Positions 17,932 to 26,939 of a stretch of 41,322 nucleotides of DNA are shown here, in pieces. Below the pieces are notes generated by a model. It worked only from the letters and a program-made list of their open reading frames with translations. It was not told the DNA's origin and made no database searches. Position 1 is the stretch's first letter. Each line of letters begins with the position of its first letter. Source of the DNA: Candidatus Pacearchaeota archaeon (lineage in GTDB: Archaea > Nanobdellota > Nanobdellia > Pacearchaeales > GW2011-AR1). The DNA lies in the NCBI GenBank assembly GCA_017609915.1, contig JAFCDA010000007.1, positions 1 through 41,322 on the forward strand, read 5' to 3'. The position numbers and the translations under genes were made by a program.

Positions 17932-18606
17932 ATGGAAGAAAATAAACAAGAACAAAAAATAGAAAAGAAAATAGCTGTAGATGTAGCTAAAACAGAAGAA
18001 AAAGTAGAAGAACACAAGATTACTCAAAAACAAGCTGATAAAGAAATTAAACAAGAAGTTAAGGAAGATATTAAAGAAAAAACTGAAACAAATAAACCAG
18101 TATCTCCTAAAATATCAAGTGATGATAAGAGTAACTTAGGTGAAAAAAAAGATATAGATAAAGATGATAAAAAACCAATCAAAAAACCAGAACACAAAGG
18201 CCCAAGAAAAACAGAGGCGATTGTTAATGGGAAAAACTTGCCTATTTCAACAAAATATGCTATTGCTATTTGTAATCTTATAAGAAATAAAGATATTGAT
18301 AAAGCAATTTCTATTATGGAACAAGCTGAAAAAATGAAAATAGCAGTTCCTATGACTGGGGAAATACCTCATAGAAAAGGAAAGATGATGTCTGGAAGAT
18401 ATCCTGTAAAAGCTTCAAAACACTTTGTTTTATTATTAAAAAGTTTAAGAGCAAATGCTTTGATGAATGAATTAGAATTAGAAAAATATAAAATATTTTG
18501 CAAGGCAAATATTGCCTCAAGACCTTATAGGAGATTTGGTAAAGGAAAATTTAAAAGAACTCATGTTGAACTTAAATTAATTAAACGTGTGAGGAAAAAG
18601 AAATAA
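17932..18606 (+). CDS. rpl22: Ribosomal protein uL22 with long charged N-terminal extension
   Basis: NGKNLPISTKYAIAICNLIRNKDIDKAI..MTGEIPHRKGKMMSGRYPVKASKHFVLLLKSLRANA. Confidence 0.93.
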   Translation: MEENKQEQKIEKKIAVDVAKTEEKVEEHKITQKQADKEIKQEVKEDIKEKTETNKPVSPKISSDDKSNLGEKKDIDKDDKKPIKKPEHKGPRKTEAIVNGKNLPISTKYAIAICNLIRNKDIDKAISIMEQAEKMKIAVPMTGEIPHRKGKMMSGRYPVKASKHFVLLLKSLRANALMNELELEKYKIFCKANIASRPYRRFGKGKFKRTHVELKLIKRVRKKK

Positions 18607-18608
18607 AA

Positions 18609-18923
18609 ATGGCAGATAAAAAAACAAATTGCAATGATAAGTTTTGTCCAATACATGGGCATACAAGTCTTAGGGGAAGAACTTTTAAAGGGAAAGTTAT
18701 AAGAAAGTTTCCTAAAAGAGTTTGTATTGAATTTGAAAGAACTATTTATATTAAGAAATACGAAAGATATGCTAAAAGAAAAACAAAACTTCATGCAAGA
18801 TTACCTGAGTGTATGAGCCATGACATTGATATTGGAGATTATATTGAAATTAAAGAATGCAGGCCAATTAGCAAAATAGTTCATTTTATTGTTGTAAAAA
18901 AAATTAGGGGGGGAGAAAAATAA
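18609..18923 (+). CDS. rps17: Ribosomal protein uS17
   Basis: CPIHGHTSLRGRTFKGKVIRKFPKRVCIEFERTIYIKKYERYAKRKTKLHARLPE. Confidence 0.95.
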   Translation: MADKKTNCNDKFCPIHGHTSLRGRTFKGKVIRKFPKRVCIEFERTIYIKKYERYAKRKTKLHARLPECMSHDIDIGDYIEIKECRPISKIVHFIVVKKIRGGEK

Positions 18924-18924
18924 A

Positions 18925-19230
18925 ATGGAAATAAATATTGTAAAAGAATATAAGAGATTTATATATAATTATGATTTTAATAGAGATTTATCTCTAAGAA
19001 CAGATAAACCTCCTCTTGCTAGATGGGCTTATGGAGCTTGTGAAGAATGGGTAAGAGATTTTGAGGAACTTTTCAAAATATGGCTTGAAAAAGATTTTAC
19101 AGGACCTTGTATTGATGAAAAAGGGGTTAAAATTCTTATGAAAAGAACAAAAGAAGATTTGCCTATTATAAAACAAAAATTAAGAACAAAATTTAGTGAT
19201 AATCGAGTTTTAATGGAGGAACTAAAATAA
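18925..19230 (+). CDS. Orphan ORF between uS17 and uL14
   Basis: 101 aa, 1-nt spacing on both sides; family not recognised. Confidence 0.7.
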   Translation: MEINIVKEYKRFIYNYDFNRDLSLRTDKPPLARWAYGACEEWVRDFEELFKIWLEKDFTGPCIDEKGVKILMKRTKEDLPIIKQKLRTKFSDNRVLMEELK

Positions 19231-19231
19231 A

Positions 19232-19633
19232 ATGCAAGGCGTAGGAGCAAAATTAACTCGAGGATTAAATCTTGGAAGCAATGTTTTAGCAAGTGATAAT
19301 AGTGGGGCAAGAATTGTTAGAATTGTTAGTGTAAAAGGTGGAAAAACTAAAAAAGGAAGACAGCAATATGCTAAAATTGGAGATAAAGTAAAAATATCTG
19401 TTAGAAAAGGAAATCCTGAAATGAAAGGGGAAGTTTTTGATGCAGTTGTAATAAGACAAAGAAAACCTTTTAGAAGAAATACAGGACAAAGAGTTGCGTT
19501 TATGGATAATGCAGTTGCATTATTAAAAGATGATAAAGGAAATCCAAAAGGAACTCAAATTAAAGGACCAATAGCAAAAGAAGTTTCTGAAAGATGGAAA
19601 TTCTTAGGTAAAATAACTAAATTTGTTGTATAA
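19232..19633 (+). CDS. rpl14: Ribosomal protein uL14
   Basis: LGSNVLASDNSGARIVRIVSVKG..RVAFMDNAVALLKDDKGNPKGTQIKGPIAKE. Confidence 0.96.
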   Translation: MQGVGAKLTRGLNLGSNVLASDNSGARIVRIVSVKGGKTKKGRQQYAKIGDKVKISVRKGNPEMKGEVFDAVVIRQRKPFRRNTGQRVAFMDNAVALLKDDKGNPKGTQIKGPIAKEVSERWKFLGKITKFVV

Positions 19634-19638
19634 ATAAA

Positions 19639-19896
19639 ATGAAACAAAATAATAATTATCAAAATATTGAGGATCAAATAAGGCAAGAATTGGAAAAAGT
19701 TAGAAACCTAACAGTTGGGTTAAGTTGTTCAGAAGATGTTACTTCTGGAGATAGTAGAAAAGACCGACTTAGAAAGGGGTTAACTAATCTGGGAATCTCT
19801 TTAAGCTTAGCAAAAACTAAAAGTTTGTTACAAAAATTACCAAAAACTTATCATTCACTTACTGAATTAAACGATTTGTATTGGAAATTAATATAG
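19639..19896 (+). CDS. Orphan ORF between uL14 and uL24
   Basis: 85 aa, tightly packed; family not recognised. Confidence 0.6.
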   Translation: MKQNNNYQNIEDQIRQELEKVRNLTVGLSCSEDVTSGDSRKDRLRKGLTNLGISLSLAKTKSLLQKLPKTYHSLTELNDLYWKLI

Positions 19897-19899
19897 AAA

Positions 19900-20424
19900 A
19901 TGAAACAAAAATTTTCAAAACATTGGAAAGCAAGTAGACAACCTCGAAAGCAAAGAAAATACAGAGCTAATGCTCCGCTTCATATTAAAAGAAAATTTTT
20001 ATCTGCAAATTTAAGCAAAGCTCTTAAACAAAAATATGGAAGGAAAAGTTTTCCATTAAAAAAAGAAGATAAAGTAAAAATCATGAAAGGAGAATTTAGA
20101 AAAAAAACTGGAAAAATAAATTCAGTAGATTTAAAAAAATCAAGAGTAAGTATTGAAGGACTTCAAAGAACTAAAAAAGATGGAACCAAAATTAATGTTT
20201 GGTTTAATGCTTCAAATTTACAAATTCAAGAACTAAATTTAGAAGATAAAAAAAGGAAAATGGCTATTGAAAGAAACCGTAAGGAAACCAAGGTTTCCTT
20301 AACAAGTCAACCATCCTTAAAGAGTGAAAATAAATCTAAAGAGAAAACTACTGAGAATAAAAAAACAGATACTGAAATTAAACTTAAGGGGAAAAACAAA
20401 AATGACACACCTGAAAAGAAATAA
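19900..20424 (+). CDS. rpl24: Ribosomal protein uL24 with charged C-terminal extension
   Basis: FSKHWKASRQPRKQRKYRANAPLHIKRKFLSANLSKALKQKYGRKSFPLKKEDKVKIMKGEFRKKTGKI. Confidence 0.94.
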   Translation: MKQKFSKHWKASRQPRKQRKYRANAPLHIKRKFLSANLSKALKQKYGRKSFPLKKEDKVKIMKGEFRKKTGKINSVDLKKSRVSIEGLQRTKKDGTKINVWFNASNLQIQELNLEDKKRKMAIERNRKETKVSLTSQPSLKSENKSKEKTTENKKTDTEIKLKGKNKNDTPEKK

Positions 20425-21058
20425 AATTGGAAAATTTTGGCCTGTTCCAAGAAAAGGAACAAAATACTTAGCTGTACCAAGCCATAATAAAAATAATGCA
20501 ATTTCTTTAGTGGTTGTTATGAGAGATATTCTTAAACTTGTTAAAAATAAAAAGGAATTAAAGAGAATAATAAATGAAAGAAGAATTCAAATCAATCATA
20601 AAAATATTGAGGAAACAAATTATCCTGTTTGCTTATTTGATGTAATTAATTTTCCTGATATTAAAAAGAACTATAGAGCAATGTTATCAACAAGCAAAAA
20701 AATGATTTTTGAAGAAATTCCTGATGAAGAAGCTAAAACAAAAATTTTCAAAGTAATTAGTAAAAAAACTTTATCTAATAAAAAAATGCAATTAAATCTA
20801 ATGCATGGTAAAAATATAATTTCTGATGAAAAAGTCAAAACAGGGGATTCTGTTATTTTAGACCTTAAGGATAATAAAATATTGAAAATAATTTCAATGA
20901 AAGAAGGATCAAATGTGTTTGTAACAAAGGGAAAACATGCTGGACATCAAGGAAAAATACAGGAAATTATGGATAGAGGGGGTAAATCAATTGCTAAAAT
21001 AATTTCAGATGAAGGAAAGGTAAATGTTTGGATTAAAAATATAATTGTAACTGGATAA
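20402..21058 (+). CDS. rps4e: Ribosomal protein eS4
   Basis: MTHLKRNKIGKFWPVPRKGTKYLAVPSH; start placed at 20402 rather than 20324; overlaps uL24 by 23 nt. Confidence 0.93.
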   Translation: MTHLKRNKIGKFWPVPRKGTKYLAVPSHNKNNAISLVVVMRDILKLVKNKKELKRIINERRIQINHKNIEETNYPVCLFDVINFPDIKKNYRAMLSTSKKMIFEEIPDEEAKTKIFKVISKKTLSNKKMQLNLMHGKNIISDEKVKTGDSVILDLKDNKILKIISMKEGSNVFVTKGKHAGHQGKIQEIMDRGGKSIAKIISDEGKVNVWIKNIIVTG

Positions 21059-21059
21059 A

Positions 21060-21710
21060 ATGGAGGCACAACTAACAAAACCAATTGAAAAAGAAAAACC
21101 AATATCTAATAAAAACAAACCTTTAGAAAAGGTTATGATCCAAAAAGGAGAGAATGATAAGAATAGCTCAAGCTCTGAAGAATTAGATATGAAGGTAAAT
21201 GAAATTAAACAAAATATAATGAGAGAAATTGAAATTGAGAAAATAGTGCTTAATTGCGGAGGAATTGGAGATAAACTTGAAAAATCAATAAAATTACTTG
21301 AAATGATAACTAAAAGAAAAATACAGAGATTAAAATCTACTAGAAGAATTCCTGCTTTTGCAATTGCTCCTGGAAAAGAAAGTGGATGTAAAGTTACAAT
21401 AAGAAATAAAGAACAAATTAAAAATTTATTAAAAAGATTTTTTGCAGTTTTAGAAAATGAGATTTCAAATAAAAAAATAACTGAAAATCATTTCTCATTT
21501 GGAATTCCAGAATATATTGAGGTTCCTGGATTAGAATATAATAGGGATGTTGGAATTTTAGGTTTTGAAGTTGATGTTGTTTTCAAAAGAAAAGGGAAGA
21601 GAGTTAAAATAAAAAAAATAAAGAGGGGAAAGTATCCTAAGAAACAACATGTTACAAAACAAGAGATAATTGATTTTTTAAAGATAAATTTTGGAATGGA
21701 GATAATTTAA
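21060..21710 (+). CDS. rpl5: Ribosomal protein uL5 with N-terminal extension
   Basis: [68 protein letters not shown]. Confidence 0.94.
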   Translation: MEAQLTKPIEKEKPISNKNKPLEKVMIQKGENDKNSSSSEELDMKVNEIKQNIMREIEIEKIVLNCGGIGDKLEKSIKLLEMITKRKIQRLKSTRRIPAFAIAPGKESGCKVTIRNKEQIKNLLKRFFAVLENEISNKKITENHFSFGIPEYIEVPGLEYNRDVGILGFEVDVVFKRKGKRVKIKKIKRGKYPKKQHVTKQEIIDFLKINFGMEII

Positions 21711-21711
21711 A

Positions 21712-21942
21712 ATGACAGCAAGTGATTGGAGAAAAGCATTGAAACAGTTTAAAAGAAAACCTGTTATTAGAGATAAATATATCAAACATAACAAACCTAA
21801 GGAAAGAACAACAGGGATAGCTAAGAAAAAATGTGAAAAATGTGGAAGATTTGGTGCTATGATAAATAAATATGGTCTAAATTTATGCAGACATTGTTTT
21901 AGAGAAATTGCTGAAGATTTAGGATTTAAAAAATATAGTTAA
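21712..21942 (+). CDS. rps14: Ribosomal protein uS14
   Basis: [36 protein letters not shown] zinc-binding uS14 signature. Confidence 0.94.
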   Translation: MTASDWRKALKQFKRKPVIRDKYIKHNKPKERTTGIAKKKCEKCGRFGAMINKYGLNLCRHCFREIAEDLGFKKYS

Positions 21943-21959
21943 AATAAAATGGAAATTAA

Positions 21960-22040
21960 ACTAATTTATAAAATATTACGAGATGAAGATGAGAGAATTA
22001 AGCTACTCATAACAGAACTTAGGGATTTTAATATTATAAA
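21960..22040 (+). promoter_or_regulatory. Recurrent leader element copy C (upstream of uS8)
   Basis: GATGAAGATGAGAGAATTAAGCTACTCATAACAGAACTTAGGGATTTTAATATTATA; hairpin ATGAG/CTCAT. Confidence 0.6.
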
Positions 22041-22063
22041 TAAAAATAGAATAAACAAATAAA

Positions 22064-22435
22064 ATGTCACAAGATATTGTTGCAGATGCATTAAACCAAA
22101 TAATGAATGCCAAAAAGGCAAGAAAAACTAAGGTAGTTATAAAAAAGCATTCAAAACTACTTAGAAATATTTTAGATATAGCTAAGCAATCAGGATTTTT
22201 AGATTATGAAGTTGATGGAAGAGAAATAAAAGTTGAGATTAAAAAATTAAATGAAATTCAGGCAATTAAGCCAAGATATACTGTATCTATTAAAAAGATA
22301 AACCATTATGTGAGGAGATATCTTCCAGCAAAAAATTTTGGATTAGTGATTATTTCTACAAATAAAGGTTTAATGATACATTATGATGCTGAAAAAGAAA
22401 ATCTAGGAGGATGCTTGATAGCTTATATGTTCTAA
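22064..22435 (+). CDS. rps8: Ribosomal protein uS8
   Basis: DIVADALNQIMNAKKARKTKVVIKKHSKLLRNILDIAKQSGFLDYEV..GGCLIAYMF. Confidence 0.95.
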   Translation: MSQDIVADALNQIMNAKKARKTKVVIKKHSKLLRNILDIAKQSGFLDYEVDGREIKVEIKKLNEIQAIKPRYTVSIKKINHYVRRYLPAKNFGLVIISTNKGLMIHYDAEKENLGGCLIAYMF

Positions 22436-22986
22436 TGGCAGAAAAAGAAAAACTAAAAGAAGAAATTGAAATTCCAGAAGGAATTAATGTAAATATTGAA
22501 GATGATGAAATAATTATGAAAAAAGATAGTTCTGAGCTTAAAAGAATATTAAATTCACGAATAAATGTAAAAATAGAAGAAAATAAAATTATTGTTGAAT
22601 CTGGTACAACTAAAAATGAAAAAAAGATTTTTGGAACAACTAAAGCTCATATAAGGAATATGATTAAAGGATTAACTGAGGGATTTAAATATAAACTTCA
22701 GATTTCTACAGTTCATTTCCCAATAACTGTTGAACATGATAAAGCAAATAATCAATTAATTGTTAAGAATTTTTTAGGAGAGAAAAAAGATAGAATAATA
22801 AAATTAATAGAAGGGGTTGATATTAAAATAGATAAAGAATTTATTGAAATTGAATCAATAAATATAGAAAAAGCAGGGCAATGTGCTGCAAATATTGAAA
22901 AAGGAACAAAAGTAAAGAAAAAAGATAGAAGAATTTTCCAAGACGGAATATTTATTATTGAAAAACCAACTAGGAGGTTTTTGTAA
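22435..22986 (+). CDS. rpl6: Ribosomal protein uL6
   Basis: IEIPEGINVNIED..TTKAHIRNMIKGLTEGFKYKLQISTVHFPITV; TAATG overlap with uS8, start placed at 22435. Confidence 0.94.
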   Translation: MAEKEKLKEEIEIPEGINVNIEDDEIIMKKDSSELKRILNSRINVKIEENKIIVESGTTKNEKKIFGTTKAHIRNMIKGLTEGFKYKLQISTVHFPITVEHDKANNQLIVKNFLGEKKDRIIKLIEGVDIKIDKEFIEIESINIEKAGQCAANIEKGTKVKKKDRRIFQDGIFIIEKPTRRFL

Positions 22987-22999
22987 GATGATAATAGAA

Positions 23000-23080
23000 T
23001 TTAAAATATCAATAATAAATAAAATTAAGAAGTATACCTTACTAATCTTCAAGGCTATTAGGAGTTAAGAGATATTGAGG
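23000..23080 (+). promoter_or_regulatory. Recurrent leader element copy D (upstream of eL32, divergent)
   Basis: TAATCTTCAAGGCTATTAGGAGTTAAGAGATAT aligns to copy E TCATCTTCAAAGCTGTTATTAGTTAAAACATAT. Confidence 0.5.
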
Positions 23081-23091
23081 AAAATAATAAA

Positions 23092-23775
23092 ATGGCAAAG
23101 AAAAAACAAAAATTCATGAGAACAGATTTTAGAAAATACTCAAAACTAGGAGTTAGAAGGAAAAATAAACAAAAATATAGGAAAGCTAAAGGTATTGATA
23201 ATAAAATTAGATTAAAGATGAAAGGTCATGTACAGGGTGTTAGTATTGGATTTAGAAGCGATAAAAAAGAAAGAGGATTGATTCAAGGACTAAGTCCTGT
23301 TATAGTTAATAATCTTAAGGAATTAAAAAAGATTAGTAAAGATGAGATTGCAATTATTGCTAAGATTGGTAGTAAAAAAAGAAAAGATCTTTTAGATTAT
23401 GCTATTAAGAACAATATCAAATTATCAATTGATGCAAAAAAGGCTTTAGAAAAAATTGAAAGTAACTTAAAGAAAGTTAAAGATAAAAAAGCTAAAAGAA
23501 ATGCTAGAAAAATTGAGAAAGATAAAAAAGCTAAAAAAGAAGCTGAGAAAAAAGCAAAACAAGAAGCTAAAGAAGCAAAAAAAGAAATTCAAGGAGAAAA
23601 AACTAAAACAGAAACTACTGAAGAAAAAACTACTGAAAAACCAAACGAAAAACCAACTGATATCTCTAAAAAATCTGAAGAAAAACCTACTGAGAGTAAG
23701 AAATTAATGAGTAGAGATACTGAGAAAGATAATAAAAAACAAATTAAATCAAATAATTATGGACGAGGCAATTGA
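23092..23775 (+). CDS. rpl32e: Ribosomal protein eL32 with low-complexity C-terminal extension
   Basis: FMRTDFRKYSKLGVRRKNKQKYRKAKGIDNKIRLKMKGH..IGFRSDKKERGL. Confidence 0.92.
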   Translation: MAKKKQKFMRTDFRKYSKLGVRRKNKQKYRKAKGIDNKIRLKMKGHVQGVSIGFRSDKKERGLIQGLSPVIVNNLKELKKISKDEIAIIAKIGSKKRKDLLDYAIKNNIKLSIDAKKALEKIESNLKKVKDKKAKRNARKIEKDKKAKKEAEKKAKQEAKEAKKEIQGEKTKTETTEEKTTEKPNEKPTDISKKSEEKPTESKKLMSRDTEKDNKKQIKSNNYGRGN

Positions 23776-24041
23776 AAATGAATAATGAAGAATTAATAAC
23801 AACTCAAGAAAGATATCATCAATTAATGCGTGATAAAGATTATAAGGAAGCTTTAGAGTTAAATGCTCAACTTCATAAAGAATTTTCAGATAGATTTTCA
23901 AAATTAGAAGAACCTGAAAGACAAAAATATAAACTAAGAATGACTTCCTTAGATGTAGCTGCTCTTGCTCTTAATGGTTTATTAGGAAAAGATATAAGAT
24001 TGACTGCAAGAAAAATTCAAGGAGAAGCTGGGAGAAACTAA
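23772..24041 (+). CDS. Orphan ORF between eL32 and eL19
   Basis: 89 aa; overlaps the eL32 stop and ends 2 nt before eL19; family not recognised. Confidence 0.65.
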   Translation: MKMNNEELITTQERYHQLMRDKDYKEALELNAQLHKEFSDRFSKLEEPERQKYKLRMTSLDVAALALNGLLGKDIRLTARKIQGEAGRN

Positions 24042-24043
24042 AA

Positions 24044-24574
24044 ATGAACTTATCTAAGAAAAAACAACTCGCATCTAAGGTATTAAAGACTGGAAAGAAA
24101 AGAATTCATTTTAATAGTGAAAATCTTGCTGAAATAAAAGAAGCAATCACAAAACAAGATATTAAAGACTTGTATAAAGAAGGGATAATTACAATTAAAC
24201 CAATTAAAGGAAGAAAAAGGATTAAAAAAAGAAAAACTAAAAGAGGTCCTGGAAAAATCAAAAAGAAAGTTAAGAAAAGAAAACAAACTTATGTTAAAAT
24301 AACTAGAAAATTAAGAGAATATTTAAGACATTTAAAAAAACAAGGAATAATTACTAATGAATTGTTTTTAGAACTAAGAAAAAAAATAAGAATGAGAGAT
24401 TTCAGAAGTAAAGCTCATCTTAAAGAACATTTAGAAGGATTAGAAGAAGTTAATCTTAATCAAATTGTGGTTTCAAAGACAAAACCAAAAACTAAAAAGA
24501 AAATTGTTAAGGCTAAAAAACCAAAAAAAGACATTAAAGAAAAAACCACAAAACCTAAGGAGAAGAAAAAATGA
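24044..24574 (+). CDS. rpl19e: Ribosomal protein eL19
   Basis: LSKKKQLASKVLKTGKKRIHFNSENLAEIKEAITKQDIKDLYKEGIITIKPIKGRKR. Confidence 0.94.
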   Translation: MNLSKKKQLASKVLKTGKKRIHFNSENLAEIKEAITKQDIKDLYKEGIITIKPIKGRKRIKKRKTKRGPGKIKKKVKKRKQTYVKITRKLREYLRHLKKQGIITNELFLELRKKIRMRDFRSKAHLKEHLEGLEEVNLNQIVVSKTKPKTKKKIVKAKKPKKDIKEKTTKPKEKKK

Positions 24575-24765
24575 TAGGAAACTATAGTGAATGTGGTCTT
24601 GCACTTAAATGTACAACCTATGATAGTAGCAATCCTTGTGAAAAGCCTACTCACAGATTCCTAAGAAAACCAAAGTGTTATGTTCCAAAAAAACAAAATT
24701 TCATCCTTGATTTGCCTAGAAAATTTGTTGGGTCCTTTATGGAAATGGGGGAAATGGAGAATTAG
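24571..24765 (+). CDS. Small Cys-containing orphan ORF between eL19 and uL18
   Basis: 64 aa, ATGA overlap with eL19 stop, 4 nt before uL18 start; four cysteines. Confidence 0.6.
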   Translation: MIGNYSECGLALKCTTYDSSNPCEKPTHRFLRKPKCYVPKKQNFILDLPRKFVGSFMEMGEMEN

Positions 24766-24769
24766 AAAA

Positions 24770-25318
24770 ATGAAAAAACAAAGAAAAATAGATAAAAAAC
24801 GGAGAAGACAAGCAAAAACAAATTATAATAAAAGATTGATTTTACTTAAAGGAAAATTTCCAAGATTAGTTATTAGAAAAACAAATAGATACATCATATT
24901 GCAAATAATTGAAAGTAAACATGCTAAAGATAAAGTTCTTTATTCTGTTAATACAAAAGAATTATTAAAATTAGAATGGCCAGAAGAAAGAAAAGGAAGT
25001 TTAAAATCAATAAGTGCGGCATATTTAGGGGGATTATTATTAGGGAAAAAAGCTAAACAATTGAAAGAAAAAATTATATTAGATACAGGACTTATACCAA
25101 ATACAAAAGGTTCAAGGATTTATGCTGCTGTTAAAGGATTAGCAGATTCTGGAATAGAAATAGATTATAATGAAAAGATTATGCCTTCTAAAGAAAGGAT
25201 ACAAGGAGAGCATATTAAATTAGATATCAAACCCATTATAGATAAAATTGGAGTTAAAGTAAAAGACATAAAAGAGGTCAATAACTCTAAAGAATTAAAG
25301 GAGGTTGAAAAACAATAA
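24770..25318 (+). CDS. rpl18: Ribosomal protein uL18
   Basis: RRRQAKTNYNKRLILLKGKFPRLVIRKTNRYIILQII..TKGSRIYAAVKGLADSGIEI; start placed at 24770. Confidence 0.93.
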   Translation: MKKQRKIDKKRRRQAKTNYNKRLILLKGKFPRLVIRKTNRYIILQIIESKHAKDKVLYSVNTKELLKLEWPEERKGSLKSISAAYLGGLLLGKKAKQLKEKIILDTGLIPNTKGSRIYAAVKGLADSGIEIDYNEKIMPSKERIQGEHIKLDIKPIIDKIGVKVKDIKEVNNSKELKEVEKQ

Positions 25319-25320
25319 AA

Positions 25321-26034
25321 ATGGAAAGAAGATTTAATCGACCTAAAAGAAGCAAAGAAGAAATAGCTAAAATCAGAGAAGAAAGAATAAAACAAGAGCA
25401 TGAGAAACATTTGGAATCCTGGATACCTAAAACAAAATTAGGCAAACTTGTCAAAGCAGGAAAAATTAAAAACATAGATGAAGCTCTAAAACATAAAATA
25501 CTTGAACCAGAAATTGTAGATATTTTATTAAAATTAAACTCAGAGATTCTTAATATAGGGCAGGCAAAAGGAAAATTCGGAGGAGGTAAAAGAAGGGCTT
25601 GGAGACAAACTCAGAAAAAAACTGCAGAAGGAAATGTCCCAACTTTTTCATGTATGTGTGTTGTTGGAAATCAAGATGGTTATGTTGGATTAGGTTATGG
25701 AAGAGCAAAAGAAACACTTCCTGCAAGAGCAAAAGCTCTAAGAAAAGCTAAACTTAATATTATGAAAATTAAAAGAGGATGTGCAAGTTTTGATTGTGTT
25801 TGTGAAGAAGCTCATACTGTTCCATTTATTGTTAAAGGAAAGATGGGAAGTTGTAAAGTGAAGTTAATTCCTGCAGCTCAAGGAACAGGATTAGTTATCG
25901 GAGATGAATGCAAGAAAATATTGAAATTAGCTGGAATCAAAGATGTTTATAGTGTTACTAATGGGAAGATTAGAACAACAATAAATTTAGCTAAAGCATG
26001 CATAGATGCTCTAAAGAAAACTATGGAGATGTAA
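25321..26034 (+). CDS. rps5: Ribosomal protein uS5
   Basis: GGGKRRAWRQTQKKTAEGN..FSCMCVVGNQDGYVGLGYGRAKET..PAAQGTGLVIGDECKKILKLAGIKDVYS. Confidence 0.95.
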   Translation: MERRFNRPKRSKEEIAKIREERIKQEHEKHLESWIPKTKLGKLVKAGKIKNIDEALKHKILEPEIVDILLKLNSEILNIGQAKGKFGGGKRRAWRQTQKKTAEGNVPTFSCMCVVGNQDGYVGLGYGRAKETLPARAKALRKAKLNIMKIKRGCASFDCVCEEAHTVPFIVKGKMGSCKVKLIPAAQGTGLVIGDECKKILKLAGIKDVYSVTNGKIRTTINLAKACIDALKKTMEM

Positions 26035-26035
26035 G

Positions 26036-26938
26036 ATGGAAGAAAGAAAATTCATAAACTTAAAGAAAGAAGAATTTGGAATAAAAGAATACATAAAGAG
26101 AAATTTAGGTAAAGGTAAAATTAGTAGATTAGATATTGAATATACTCCTATAGGTGAAAAAATCATTATTTCAACAAGTAAACCTGGATTAGTTATAGGT
26201 AGACGGGGAGAGAAGATACAAGAATTAACAACAATCTTAAAAACCAGATTTAAACTTGAAAACCCTCATATTGAAATAAATGAAATTGCAAACCCTTTGT
26301 TTGACGCTCAATTAGTTGCAGATGAAATTTCAATGGCTTTAGAAAGAATGGGTAATTTGAAATTCAAGGTTATTGCATATCGGAAATTGCAAGAAATTAT
26401 AAATGCTGGTGCATTGGGTTGTGAATTAAGATTATCAGGAAAACTTCCAAGTGAAAGATCAAGAACTTGGAGATTTGCAGAAGGTTATTTAAAAAAAGCA
26501 GGAGAGCCGAGCAAAGAAATTGACAGAGCACAAGCAACAGCATTAACTAAAACAGGAATTATTGGAATAAAAGTAGCAATTATGTCTCCTAATGCAAGAA
26601 TTTATGATAAAATTGATATTGATGAGCAAATAAAAAAGCAAATAAATGAAGAACCTGAAGAAGAAGATTTTATCAAAAAGAAAACCAAAGAAAAATCTGA
26701 AGAAGAAGTTGAAAAAAAACCAAAACCTAAAAAAATAAAAAAACCTATTAAAAACAAGAAAGAAAAGAAAAAACCTAAGAAAGAAACAGATAAAAAAATA
26801 GAAAAGGAAGAAAAAGAATTAGCTAAAGAAATAACTAAAACAGAAGAAAAAGTAGAGAAACATAAGATTACTCAAAAACAAGCTGATAAGGAGATTAAAC
26901 AAGAAGTTAAAGAAGGGGTTAAGGAGTTAAAAAAATAA
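26036..26938 (+). CDS. rps3: Ribosomal protein uS3 with long K/E-rich C-terminal extension
   Basis: ISTSKPGLVIGRRGEKIQELTTILKTRFKLENPHIEINEI..GALGCELRLSGKLPSERSRTWRF. Confidence 0.95.
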   Translation: MEERKFINLKKEEFGIKEYIKRNLGKGKISRLDIEYTPIGEKIIISTSKPGLVIGRRGEKIQELTTILKTRFKLENPHIEINEIANPLFDAQLVADEISMALERMGNLKFKVIAYRKLQEIINAGALGCELRLSGKLPSERSRTWRFAEGYLKKAGEPSKEIDRAQATALTKTGIIGIKVAIMSPNARIYDKIDIDEQIKKQINEEPEEEDFIKKKTKEKSEEEVEKKPKPKKIKKPIKNKKEKKKPKKETDKKIEKEEKELAKEITKTEEKVEKHKITQKQADKEIKQEVKEGVKELKK

Positions 26939-26939
26939 A

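Noticed and set aside
20324-20401. Upstream start for eS4 at 20324
   Set aside because: The extra residues overlap the uL24 tail in another frame; the eS4 N-terminus is at 20402.
23501-23707. 68-aa K-rich ORF inside eL32
   Set aside because: Out-of-frame reading of the low-complexity eL32 tail.
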